From Nocardia rhizosphaerihabitans (GTDB lineage Bacteria > Actinomycetota > Actinomycetes > Mycobacteriales > Mycobacteriaceae), in the NCBI RefSeq assembly GCF_014646295.1, contig NZ_BMNE01000003.1, forward strand, positions 365,954 to 429,953: a DNA stretch of 64,000 nt, given 5' to 3'. Under the pieces are notes generated by a model, which was not told the origin of the DNA, searched no databases, and worked only from the letters and a program-made list of their open reading frames with translations. Shown here piece by piece: positions 25,443 through 33,492 of this stretch; the first letter of the stretch is position 1, and each line of letters opens with the position of its first letter. A program made the translations under genes and the position numbers.

Positions 25443-26139
25443 CAGTGTCGGTCGGCCGCGGGCGCAGCGCGGCCTCCACCTTCTGAAGAAATCGCCTGCG
25501 GGTGACGCCGAATGCCACCAGCAACTCGCGTGCACCAGCGCCGCCGAACGGCGCCCACCGAATGGCGAAGGCGATCGCGGCTCGCGATGGGGAATCGATG
25601 CCGTCAGCGCGTGCGATGAGGTCGCACTGCGCGAGTGCTGCCCGGATCCACACCGAATCGAAGCGACGCTCAGCCGGTAGTGGCGGCGACAGCTCTGTGG
25701 GTGCGTTTGCGCACCGCGCCGCCCGCCGCCCACGCTCGGTCGATTCCGCCGATACGTGGCACACCGCGAACACGGGGAATCCGTCCACCTGGACATGCGG
25801 CAGAAATCGGACACGGACGGACCCTCGCGCCGGCGGGGGAACATCGCCGTCGATCGTCGTGAAAATCCACGGGCCGTCGTCCAACTCCACGATGGCGATC
25901 GTTCGCGGCATCACCTCGGCAGGAGCATCGCCCGCGCTGTGATGCTCCAACCTCCACGAGACTATCGAGCCGAGCCCGGATGACGGTATCCATGCCAATG
26001 CCGCTGACGGACACGTCGGACACACAGAAGTCTGTGGCGCGAACAGCGCGCGACACTCTCGGCACCGACGGATCCACAGCACGGTGTCGCCGTGATCTCC
26101 ACAGCCGGGGCTCGTTCGCTGTGTGTGTCCTCCGTACAT
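25342..26139 (-). CDS. Zn-ribbon/OB-fold (DUF35-type) protein with C-terminal DUF3263-like domain
   Basis: 265 residues. Four Cys in CRECRALFAPQTSVCPTC near residues 26-43 form a rubredoxin-like zinc ribbon. An OB-fold follows (GSIVSWRLEHHSAG, RTIAIVELDDGPWIFTTI) as in acyl-CoA-binding partners of thiolases. The C-terminal part (DSVWIRAALAQCDLIARADG; IRWAPFGGAGARELLVAFGV) resembles the short protein at 28258. GAGAGG precedes the ATG. Its 3' end overlaps the convergent kinase gene by 101 bp, unusual but both frames look coding. Probably part of the divergent acyl-CoA gene set. Confidence 0.72.
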   Translation of the reverse strand: MYGGHTQRTSPGCGDHGDTVLWIRRCRECRALFAPQTSVCPTCPSAALAWIPSSGLGSIVSWRLEHHSAGDAPAEVMPRTIAIVELDDGPWIFTTIDGDVPPPARGSVRVRFLPHVQVDGFPVFAVCHVSAESTERGRRAARCANAPTELSPPLPAERRFDSVWIRAALAQCDLIARADGIDSPSRAAIAFAIRWAPFGGAGARELLVAFGVTRRRFLQKVEAALRPRPTDTVTVRGLKRQLQVSLAQAWHSAMPLSMPQSVPWR

Positions 26140-26343
26140 GTCGACCTCTCGAGGATGTTCTGTGCCGCGAGTCCCGACAAGCCTCTCCCCGCGGTCGTGC
26201 TGAGACGACGGTCGATCTACCCATATCCATACCTATCTCGAGGCCGTTCGTAGCGCCGGCCGAGCTTCGAGCCCGGCTGTTATGAGGCTGCCGCGCTGAA
26301 GGCGATCGGCGGCGCGCTCAGCCGCCGACTCGCGGTCGGGTCG

Positions 26344-26373
26344 TTGACAGCGCCACAAATCGCCTCTTAAACT
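26344..26373 (+). promoter_or_regulatory. candidate promoter of the CoA-ligase unit
   Basis: TTGACA (26344-26349) is followed after about 17 bp by TTAAAC/TAAACT. A TTCGAGATCGAA inverted repeat lies just downstream at 26383-26394 and could be an operator. This is the only clear signal in the 350 bp divergent gap between 26140 and 26492. Confidence 0.45.
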
Positions 26374-26492
26374 CGAAATGGATTCGAGATCGAAAATTCG
26401 AAGACGTACGTGAGAGCCTCCCACGGTGTCGAAGAGGAGCAGAAAGCCAGCATGCGCACCCACAATCCGTTCGGCCGACCGGCGGTCGTCGA

Positions 26493-28028
26493 ATGACAAC
26501 CGCGGTCGTCGAGATCACGCGCTCGCGCAACCCCTTCCCGCAGTCGGGCGTGTCTCGCGACTGTCTGGGAACACCGCGATACGCCGCGGTTCCCGAGACG
26601 CTGCTCGACGTTTTGCGCACGCATGTCGAGTCACGGCCGGACTCCGAGGCTGTCGTCGAAATCGGTGGCGACCGGCTGACCTACACGCAGCTCTGGGAGC
26701 GGGCAGCACGGGTCGCCGGTGGCCTGCGCGCCGGGGGAGTGCGGCGCGGGGACCGAGTAGCCCTGCGCTATCCGGCGGGTGCGACCTGGGTCCTGGCCTT
26801 CTGGGGCACGGTGATGGCCGGCGGCATCGCGGTGGCGGTGAATACACGCTCGACGCAACCCGATGTGGAATTCGTGCTCGGCGATGCCGATGTGAAAGTC
26901 GACCTGGCGGCGGATACTCCTCTGCCCGACGGTGATCCGTACATCGTGGAGGGGCTCGGCGCCGCCGACATGGCTGCGTTTTTCTATACCTCGGGCACCA
27001 CCGGTCGCCCGAAAGGCGTGCCGACTACCCACGGGGCGTTCGTCACCAACGCCGAGAACATTGTCCGGAGCTTCGGACTGCCTCGCGATGTCGGGTCGGA
27101 TCTCCGCACTCTGATCACGGTGCCGTTGTTCCATGTCACGGCGTGCAATTTGCAACTTCTCGTTGCGGCCTACGTCGGCGGAACCGCGGTGATCCTGCCT
27201 ACCCTCGATCTCCCGGCGCTGATCGACGCGTTCGCGGCGGAACGGATCTCCTTCGTGGTGGCGGTACCGGCGGTGTACTCGCTGCTGTTGCGGCATCCGA
27301 GCTTTTCCGGCGCCGATGTGTCCAGCGTGCGCATGATCGGCTATGGCGGTGCCCCGATCGCGCCGTCGCTGGTCCGTGAACTGCTCGCAGCGTTTCCGCG
27401 GGCGACGGTAGGCAATGGCTACGGGATTACCGAAACGGCGTCCTTGATCACCGTGCTGCCCGACCGGGAAGCGGTCGAGCACGCGGATTCTGTCGGGTAC
27501 GCGGTGCCGTCGGTGGACATCGGGATCGTGCCGCTCGGCGATGTCCCGAACGTCGGTGAGCTGGTGGTCCGTGGCGCCAATGTCACCGCGGGCTACTGGT
27601 ACCGCCCACAGACCACCGCCGAGACCATCGTCGGCGGCTGGCTCCGCACCGGCGACGTCGTGCGTATCGACGACTCCGGACGCGTCTACATCATCGACCG
27701 GAGCAACGACGTCATCAACCGAGGCGGCGAGAACGTCTCCAGTGCCGAGGTAGCGGCGGTCTTGCTGTCGGCTCCTGGCGTTGCCGATGCCGCTGTTCTC
27801 GGGGTCCCCGACGAGGTGCTGGGCGAGAAGGTCGGCGCTGTCCTCTACTCGGACGGCGCGACGATCGATCTCGACGTCTTGCTCGAGCACTGCCGAATTC
27901 ATCTCGCGGACTACAAAATTCCGCAATTCGCCGCTGTCGTCACCGAGCCGTTGCCTCGCGATGCCGGGGGGAAGATCCTCGAGAACGACCTGCGCCGTCA
28001 CGTCCAGTGGGGTGCCCCGCTGCGCTAG
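26493..28028 (+). CDS. acyl-CoA synthetase, class I adenylate-forming
   Basis: 511 residues. The P-loop YTSGTTGRPKGVPTTH is near residue 165, the NGYGITET motif near 308, the GDVVRIDDSGRVYIIDRSND hinge near 388, and the A10 Lys is present in RDAGGKILENDLR near 490. It would activate a fatty or steroid-derived acid to its CoA ester via the acyl-adenylate. No strong ribosome site precedes the ATG. It leads a set with a MaoC hydratase, Zn-ribbon/OB-fold protein and thiolase-like protein, consistent with side-chain beta-oxidation. Substrate unknown. Confidence 0.9.
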   Translation: MTTAVVEITRSRNPFPQSGVSRDCLGTPRYAAVPETLLDVLRTHVESRPDSEAVVEIGGDRLTYTQLWERAARVAGGLRAGGVRRGDRVALRYPAGATWVLAFWGTVMAGGIAVAVNTRSTQPDVEFVLGDADVKVDLAADTPLPDGDPYIVEGLGAADMAAFFYTSGTTGRPKGVPTTHGAFVTNAENIVRSFGLPRDVGSDLRTLITVPLFHVTACNLQLLVAAYVGGTAVILPTLDLPALIDAFAAERISFVVAVPAVYSLLLRHPSFSGADVSSVRMIGYGGAPIAPSLVRELLAAFPRATVGNGYGITETASLITVLPDREAVEHADSVGYAVPSVDIGIVPLGDVPNVGELVVRGANVTAGYWYRPQTTAETIVGGWLRTGDVVRIDDSGRVYIIDRSNDVINRGGENVSSAEVAAVLLSAPGVADAAVLGVPDEVLGEKVGAVLYSDGATIDLDVLLEHCRIHLADYKIPQFAAVVTEPLPRDAGGKILENDLRRHVQWGAPLR

Positions 28029-28160
28029 CCGGCGTTCTACCCACGGGCGCGATCGCCCACCCGACAATGCAATTGATCTCAGGAGTATCGGTGGTTCTAC
28101 GCGACATCCTCGCAGCTTCGAAACACAGTGCCGTGCAGCGGAAAATGACGGTGGGTTGAG

Positions 28161-28274
28161 GTGAAACGACTCGCTTCCGGCGCGGCGACCGGGGTGACAG
28201 GCGAGACCTTCGTCATCGACGGAGGTCAGCGTCTCGGCGATGCAGGGGAGGTTGCCGATGCCACGGGGAGCTAG
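28161..28274 (+). pseudogene. SDR C-terminal fragment
   Basis: A 37-codon frame reads RLASGAATGVTGETFVIDGG then QRLG, the C-terminal end of an FabG-like short-chain dehydrogenase (TGETFVIDGG). The GTG and everything upstream do not belong to an SDR, so the body of the gene is deleted. It overlaps the start of the next gene in another frame. Confidence 0.65.
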
Positions 28275-28587
28275 ACGAGCTGTGCGCGGTTCCTCGAACC
28301 GTATGTCACCGCCGGCACCTGAATCCGTCGACGGTTGGACGGTGAGTCCTGTCGAGATCGGCATTCTGGAGTTCGCCGGCGTGTGGGCGCCCTACGGAGG
28401 CAACGATGCCGAGGCTTTCGTGCAGTTCGGCCTCACCTCCGAAGAGTTCCACCGGCGACTGATTCGCTTGCTCGGCTCACCGGCCGCACGCATGCTCACC
28501 AATTCGACCGTCGCGACGTTGCGCCGTCAGTGCTACAAGCGGTTGTACCTGCCGACCGACGGTAGTCGCGCTCGGATTCGCGGATGA
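28258..28587 (+). CDS. DUF3263-like small protein
   Basis: 109 residues from ATG 28258, which has GGGGAGG 6 bp upstream. The core SPVEIGILEFAGVWAPYGG, then AFVQFGLTSEEFHRRLIRLL near residues 34-70 follows the DUF3263 pattern (ILxFE-xW-xxGG-xx-A-xxxFG-S-xxY-xxL) known from mycobacterial proteins of unknown function. The same pattern ends the protein at 25342-26139. A regulatory or DNA-associated role is possible because the domain looks like a helical bundle; nothing proves it. Confidence 0.6.
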   Translation: MPRGARRAVRGSSNRMSPPAPESVDGWTVSPVEIGILEFAGVWAPYGGNDAEAFVQFGLTSEEFHRRLIRLLGSPAARMLTNSTVATLRRQCYKRLYLPTDGSRARIRG

Positions 28588-28771
28588 ATATGCTGCGGAA
28601 CACCAATCGGGACGATTGGTTGTCGCCGCCGATATTGGCCCGCGACTGTCCAAGCCCGACGATTGTCGGCATGAGAATCACCAATTTTTCGTCGCGTTCG
28701 TCGAGGCACTGCCCAAGGGGCGTACCGGGAAAGGTGCTCGAGCGTGCCATCGTCGTTCCCGAGAGGCTGTC

Positions 28772-29251
28772 ATGACCGAGTCGTATGAGCTGCCGACTAC
28801 CACCTCCATCGCGGGGCTCGAGTCCTTCGTGGGACGACACCTCGGCACCAGCGAGTGGCTCGAGGTCACCCAATCGCGGGTCGACACCTTCGCCGATGCG
28901 ACCGACGACCACCAGTGGATCCATGTCGATCCCGAGCGCGCCGCCCGGGAGAGCCCCTTCGGTGGGCCTGTCGCGCATGGCTATCTCACGTTGTCGTTGC
29001 TGCCCTATCTCTGGCCGCAGATTCTCGCTGTCACCGATGCGGTGGTGGGGGTGAACTACGGCCTCAACAAGGTTCGCTTTCCGAGTCCGGTTCCGATCGG
29101 TGCGAAGGTCCGCCTCAGTGCCACCCTGCAGTCGGTCGAGCCGGTCCGTGGCGGAGTTCAGGTGACTATCGCCGCGGTCGTCGAGATCAGCGGTGCGGCA
29201 AAGCCGGCGTGCATCGCCGAGCCGGTCTATCGGTACTTGCAGCAGATCTGA
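28772..29251 (+). CDS. MaoC-family (R)-enoyl-CoA hydratase
   Basis: 159 residues of the hotdog fold. The hydratase-2 motif is visible as DATDDHQWIHVDPERA (Asp and His catalytic) near residue 43 and SPFGGPVAHGYLTLSLLP near 61. GAGAGG precedes the ATG. The family hydrates trans-2-enoyl-CoA to the (R)-3-hydroxyacyl-CoA, often in fatty acid or steroid side-chain oxidation. It lies between the CoA ligase and the thiolase-like gene, supporting one shared pathway. Confidence 0.9.
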   Translation: MTESYELPTTTSIAGLESFVGRHLGTSEWLEVTQSRVDTFADATDDHQWIHVDPERAARESPFGGPVAHGYLTLSLLPYLWPQILAVTDAVVGVNYGLNKVRFPSPVPIGAKVRLSATLQSVEPVRGGVQVTIAAVVEISGAAKPACIAEPVYRYLQQI

Positions 29252-29340
29252 CCAGGCGCCACACGATCGGTTCGCTACGAACCTCGGCGTCGCAGACCAG
29301 CCCCACCTGATGCGTCGAGGTCGGACGCGGTCGGCCTTCG

Positions 29341-30114
29341 TCAATAGTCGAGGGCGTGTTCCGGTTGACAGACATGCAGGGGAGACGGCAGATATCGGAT
29401 GATGGCGTCCAGGAACGGGCCGATATCACTCCACGGGGCCGGATCGCACAGGACCGGCGCGGCGTCGCCGACGTGGGTGAGGCAGCGGACACGGTCATAC
29501 AACTGTTCGGGTGCGATCTCTCGCGGGCCGAGGTCGCCGTCCTGTTCCATCACCGTGGTCACGAGGCTGCGATACCACCGCTCGGCGACTGTCCAATAGC
29601 CGCCATAGAATTCGACACCCATCGGTTCAAGGGCCCCCATCGGGACCAGATCGACGACGCCTTCGAACCTGGTACCGATGCCGTGCGGGATCTGCACCGT
29701 CAACGGCACCGCCCCGTGCGTATCGGCGATCGTGCGAACACATCGGTCGAAGTCCGCGGCGGGATGATCGAGTCCGGTCACCAGACACAGACGTGCGACC
29801 TGATGGTCGTCGGCAACCCGCAGTATCGTCTCGAGTCGGGGGGCGCGCCGCGCCGCGGCGTTCATGACCGCGACCACCCCGTCGGCTACCCGGATGGACC
29901 GCTCCAGCGTCGCGATGGGAGCGTGGCTCGACAGCTCGGTGAGACGAATCGTGTGGTCGACGCGGTCTGTTGTCCACCGCACAGTGGCCGCCGCGTCGGA
30001 CCCGGTCTCGGCGAAACGGCGGGTCAGCCGGTGGACAACCCGTGCCGTCTCCTCGGGGTCCCCGACGATCGTGACGTTGCGGATCGACTGCGGTTCAATG
30101 ACTTCGGTGCCCAT
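29341..30114 (-). CDS. degenerate elongation factor G-like protein lacking the P-loop
   Basis: 257 residues versus about 700 for EF-G. The layout follows the EF-G G domain: RNVTIVGDPEETARVVHRL where RNIGIxAHxDAGKTT is expected, then ERSIRVADGVVAVMNAAA, VARLCLVTGLDHPAADFDR in place of the NKMD region, and GTRFEGVVDLVPMGAL. The GKT lysine and the NKxD motif are lost, so GTP binding is unlikely, and domains II-V are absent. It is oriented opposite to the acyl-CoA genes. It may be a decayed but still open paralogue of an FusA2-type protein, or a repurposed scaffold. Confidence 0.65.
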   Translation of the reverse strand: MGTEVIEPQSIRNVTIVGDPEETARVVHRLTRRFAETGSDAAATVRWTTDRVDHTIRLTELSSHAPIATLERSIRVADGVVAVMNAAARRAPRLETILRVADDHQVARLCLVTGLDHPAADFDRCVRTIADTHGAVPLTVQIPHGIGTRFEGVVDLVPMGALEPMGVEFYGGYWTVAERWYRSLVTTVMEQDGDLGPREIAPEQLYDRVRCLTHVGDAAPVLCDPAPWSDIGPFLDAIIRYLPSPLHVCQPEHALDY

Positions 30115-30216
30115 CGTGGTGGTACTCCAGCTCGACTCGAGGATGTCAGCGCATCCTCAATCCGGTCTCACCGTACCCCCGCCCCGGTACCCGTGAAGCG
30201 GATTCCCACCCCAAAG

Positions 30217-30230
30217 TAGAACGTGTTCCT
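30217..30230. promoter_or_regulatory. KstR-like operator (one mismatch)
   Basis: TAGAACGTGTTCCT fits the KstR pattern TnnAACnnGTTnnA except at its last base. It lies 14 bp before the GTG of the Zn-ribbon gene, where a repressor would block transcription. KstR controls sterol catabolism genes in mycobacteria and relatives. Confidence 0.6.
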
Positions 30231-30244
30231 ATACCGTCGGGCTC

Positions 30245-30700
30245 GTGCAGAAAGAACAACGCCCTGCCGTGGCCGACTGGTTCACCGCGGACGACGGCAC
30301 GGTGCGTCTGCAGGGAAGTCGCTGTACTACCTGCGGCACACCGTATTTCCCGCGCAACGCGCTGGCCTGCCGGAACCCGCAGTGCGCTGGTCCCAAGGAC
30401 GGCTCCGAACTCGTCGACTACCTGTTTTCCACCCGCGGCCGGATCTGGTCGTACGCGGACGCCCGCTACAAGCCGCCCCCGCCCTATGTCTCGCCCGATC
30501 CGTTCGAGCCGTATGTCGTTGCGGCCGTGGAGCTCGAGGTCGAGCAGATGGTGATTCTCGGGCAGGTGGTCCGAGGCCTGACGGTGGACGACCTGGCGGT
30601 CGGCATGCCGGTCGAACTGACCCTCGGCGTGCTGTACGAGGACGAGGAAGCGGAACACACGGTGTGGATGTGGAGGCCGGTCGATGACCGAGACCAGTGA
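30245..30700 (+). CDS. Zn-ribbon/OB-fold (DUF35-type) partner of the thiolase-like protein
   Basis: 151 residues from GTG. A rubredoxin-like zinc ribbon (CTTCGTPYFPRNALACRNPQC, residues ~27-47) precedes an OB-fold with AAVELEVEQMVILGQVVRGL. Such proteins pair with lipid-transfer/thiolase-like proteins to form heteromeric enzymes, for example steroid side-chain aldolases. It overlaps the thiolase-like gene by 17 bp, so the two are coupled. A KstR-like box sits directly upstream. Confidence 0.87.
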   Translation: MQKEQRPAVADWFTADDGTVRLQGSRCTTCGTPYFPRNALACRNPQCAGPKDGSELVDYLFSTRGRIWSYADARYKPPPPYVSPDPFEPYVVAAVELEVEQMVILGQVVRGLTVDDLAVGMPVELTLGVLYEDEEAEHTVWMWRPVDDRDQ

Positions 30701-31886
30701 TCGCGATATCGCAGTCCTCGGTGCCGGCATGCACCAGTGGGGCAAGTGGGGGCGCAATTTCGTCGAATACGGGCTGGTCGCGGCCCGTGCGGCACTGGCC
30801 GATGCCGGGGTGGACCACCGCGACGTCGGCTACATCGCCGGCGCCGACACGATCCGCAACGGATATCCCGGATTCGTCTCGGGCGCGACCTTCGCCCAGG
30901 CACTGGGCTGGACGGGGGCGCGGATCTCGAGCAGCTACGCCGCCTGCGCCTCCGGTGCCCAGGCCATCGCCAACGCGCGCGCCCAGATTCTGGCCGGGTT
31001 GTGTGACGTGGCGCTGGTGGTCGGCGCCGATACCACCCCGAAGGGCTTCTTCCAGCCCGTCGGCGGCGAACGCCGCGACGATCCGGACTGGTTGCGTTTC
31101 CACCTGCTCGGCGCGACGAACCCCATCTATTTCGCGCTGTATGCCCGTCGGCGCATGGCATTGCACGGCGCCACGCTCGACGATTTCGCCGCGGTCAAGG
31201 TGAAGAATGCCCGGCACGGCCTGAACAACCCGTATGCCCGCTATCGCAAGGAGGTTTCGGCCGAGGAGGTCGCCGCCTCGGCGATCGTCTCGGACCCGCT
31301 GCGACTGCTCGACATCTGCGCCACCAGCGACGGCGGTGCGGCTCTCGTGCTGACCTCGATGGAGTATGCGAGGCGTCACGGCATCACCGATCCGGTCCGC
31401 ATCCGGGCGCTGTCGACGGTCACGCCGACGTTCCCGAAAACGGTGCTCGATCTGCCGGACTTCGCGACCGACTCGGCCGTGGCCGTCGAGGTTCCGCCGC
31501 GCGAATTCCGTTCCGCCGTCGCGTACGCCGCCTACGAAGAGGCCGGGCTCGGGCCCGCCGACCTGTCCTTCGCCGAGGTGTATGACCTGTCCACCGCACT
31601 GGAGCTGGACTGGTACGAGGACATCGGGCTCTGCGAGAAGGGCGGCGCGGAGAAGCTGTTGCGCAGCGGCGCGACGACATTGGGTGGACAGGTGCCGGTG
31701 AACCCCAGTGGCGGGCTGGCCTGTTTCGGTGAGGCGATCCCCGCGCAGGCGATCGCCCAGGTCTGCGAGCTGACCTGGCAGTTGCGCGGGCAGGCCGAGG
31801 GCCGCCAGGTCGACGACGCGCGCGCGGGCATCGCGGTGAACCAAGGCCTCTTCGGCCACGGCTCGGCAATCATCGCCACCCGCTGA
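30684..31886 (+). CDS. thiolase-like lipid-transfer protein (Ltp/non-decarboxylating thiolase family)
   Basis: 400 residues of the thiolase fold. The N-terminal segment AVLGAGMHQWGKWGR and SSSYAACASGAQAIANARAQ (nucleophile-loop Cys, near residue 90) and the C-terminal PVNPSGGLACFGEAIPA (near 345) and NQGLFGHGSA motifs match Ltp2-like proteins. These either thiolyse 3-ketoacyl-CoA or act as retro-aldolases on sterol side chains together with a DUF35 partner, which is encoded immediately upstream. A bidirectional hairpin follows. The KstR-like box before the operon agrees with a sterol or lipid role. Confidence 0.88.
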   Translation: MTETSDRDIAVLGAGMHQWGKWGRNFVEYGLVAARAALADAGVDHRDVGYIAGADTIRNGYPGFVSGATFAQALGWTGARISSSYAACASGAQAIANARAQILAGLCDVALVVGADTTPKGFFQPVGGERRDDPDWLRFHLLGATNPIYFALYARRRMALHGATLDDFAAVKVKNARHGLNNPYARYRKEVSAEEVAASAIVSDPLRLLDICATSDGGAALVLTSMEYARRHGITDPVRIRALSTVTPTFPKTVLDLPDFATDSAVAVEVPPREFRSAVAYAAYEEAGLGPADLSFAEVYDLSTALELDWYEDIGLCEKGGAEKLLRSGATTLGGQVPVNPSGGLACFGEAIPAQAIAQVCELTWQLRGQAEGRQVDDARAGIAVNQGLFGHGSAIIATR

Positions 31887-31926
31887 ACCCGGTTCGCTCC
31901 GTGGGGCGAAGCGTGTCAGGGGGACG

Positions 31927-31961
31927 GCTCCGGCACCGATCGAGGCCTTCGGTGCCGGAGC
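31927..31961. terminator. bidirectional hairpin terminator
   Basis: GCTCCGGCACCGA pairs with TCGGTGCCGGAGC (13 bp, 9 nt loop) between the convergent thiolase-like and aldehyde dehydrogenase genes. Confidence 0.8.
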
Positions 31962-31967
31962 GCGGCG

Positions 31968-33476
31968 TCAGGCGAGGAACGTGTTGATCGACTTCTGCTC
32001 GGTGTAGGCCTCGATCGCCGCTGCCCCCAGCTCGCGGCCCCAGCCGGACTGCTTGTAACCGCCGAAAGGCAGCGCGGCGTCGAAAGCGTTGTGCGCGTTG
32101 ATCCACACCGTGCCCGCCTTGATCTGACGTGCGGTGCGATGGGCCTTGGACACATCCGTGGTCCACACCGAGGCGGCCAGTCCGTAGGGCGTGTCGTTGG
32201 CCGCCGCGGCCACGCCCTCCTCGGCGTTGAACGGCGTCGCCACCACGACCGGACCGAAGATCTCCTCGCGGTACACGCTGAACGAGGACTCGACATCGAC
32301 GAACACCGTCGGTTCGACGAAGTAGCCGCTCTCGCCATGGCGGCGCCCGCCGGTCAGTGCCCGCGCACCCGCGCGCAACCCGGCATCGACGTAGCCGAGG
32401 ACCCGGTCGAGCTGGGTCTGCGACACCAGCGGGCCGACGTCGGTGGCCGGGTCGAGTCCCGAGCCGATCCTGCTGGCCGCGGCGACCTCGGCGACACCCT
32501 GGGTGAACTCGTCGAAGATCTTGTCCTCCACCAACAGCCGGGTGCCGCTGGTGCAGGTCTGGCCCTGGTTGAACAGAAAACCTGACGCGGTGCCGGGGAT
32601 CGCCAGGTCCAGGTCGGCGTCGGCGAAGACGACCTGCGGGCTCTTGCCGCCGAGCTCGAGGCTGACCTTCTTGAGGTTGCCCTTGGCGGCGTCGACGATG
32701 AGCTTGCCCACCTCGGTGGAGCCGGTGAAGGCGATCTTGTCGACATCGTCGTGGGCGGCCAGCGCGGCACCGGCGTCGCCGTAACCGGTGACGATGTTGA
32801 GCACGCCGTCGGGCAGACCGACCTCGGCCAGGATCTCGGCCAGGCGCAGGGCGGTGAGCGGGGTGTCCTCGGCGGGCTTGAGGACGACGGTGTTGCCGGT
32901 CGCCAGGGCGACGGGAATCTTGAACGCGGCCATCAGCAGCGGGAAGTTCCACGGCACGATCGCCCCGCACACGCCGATCGGCTCGCGCAGGGTGTAGGCG
33001 TGCCACTGGGTGCCGGGTGCCCACGGCACCGACACGGGGATGGTGCGGCCTTCGATCTTGGTGGCCCAGCCGGCGTAGTACTCGAAAAGCTCGGCGACCC
33101 AGGTGATGTCGACGGCCTGGGCGACGCCGGCGGACTTGCCGTTGTCGAGCGATTCCAGCTGGGCGAGTTCCTCGGCGTGGGCGTAGATCGCCTCGCCGGC
33201 GCGAAACAGCAGGCGCTGGCGCTGGGCCGGTGTCCACAGGGACCATTCGCCGTCGAAGGCAGCGCGCGCCGCGCGGACGGCGCGGTCGACATCGACGGCT
33301 TCGGCGTGGGCGACCTCGGTCAGCACCTGGCCGGTGGCCGGGTCGCGGGTCTGGAACGTGCGGCCCGAGGCCGCGTCGACCCAGCGGCCACCGATGAACA
33401 GCTTCTTCGGCGTCGACAGCCAGTCACGGACCTGCGGCAGCACCGGGGTGGTGGTGGGCTCGAGTACTTCGGTCAT
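31968..33476 (-). CDS. NAD-dependent aldehyde dehydrogenase
   Basis: 502 residues. VPWNFPLLMAAFKIPVALA near residue 170, FTGSTEVGK near 250, LELGGKSPQVVF near 272 and the catalytic Cys in NQGQTCTSGTR near 308 are all present. It resembles acetaldehyde/betaine-type dehydrogenases. It is 16 bp downstream of an alcohol dehydrogenase and opposite an AcoR-like activator, a classical arrangement for alcohol or acetoin-type catabolism: alcohol to aldehyde to acid. GAAAGGCAC precedes the ATG. Confidence 0.93.
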   Translation of the reverse strand: MTEVLEPTTTPVLPQVRDWLSTPKKLFIGGRWVDAASGRTFQTRDPATGQVLTEVAHAEAVDVDRAVRAARAAFDGEWSLWTPAQRQRLLFRAGEAIYAHAEELAQLESLDNGKSAGVAQAVDITWVAELFEYYAGWATKIEGRTIPVSVPWAPGTQWHAYTLREPIGVCGAIVPWNFPLLMAAFKIPVALATGNTVVLKPAEDTPLTALRLAEILAEVGLPDGVLNIVTGYGDAGAALAAHDDVDKIAFTGSTEVGKLIVDAAKGNLKKVSLELGGKSPQVVFADADLDLAIPGTASGFLFNQGQTCTSGTRLLVEDKIFDEFTQGVAEVAAASRIGSGLDPATDVGPLVSQTQLDRVLGYVDAGLRAGARALTGGRRHGESGYFVEPTVFVDVESSFSVYREEIFGPVVVATPFNAEEGVAAAANDTPYGLAASVWTTDVSKAHRTARQIKAGTVWINAHNAFDAALPFGGYKQSGWGRELGAAAIEAYTEQKSINTFLA

Positions 33477-33492
33477 CGTTGTGCCTTTCGAA

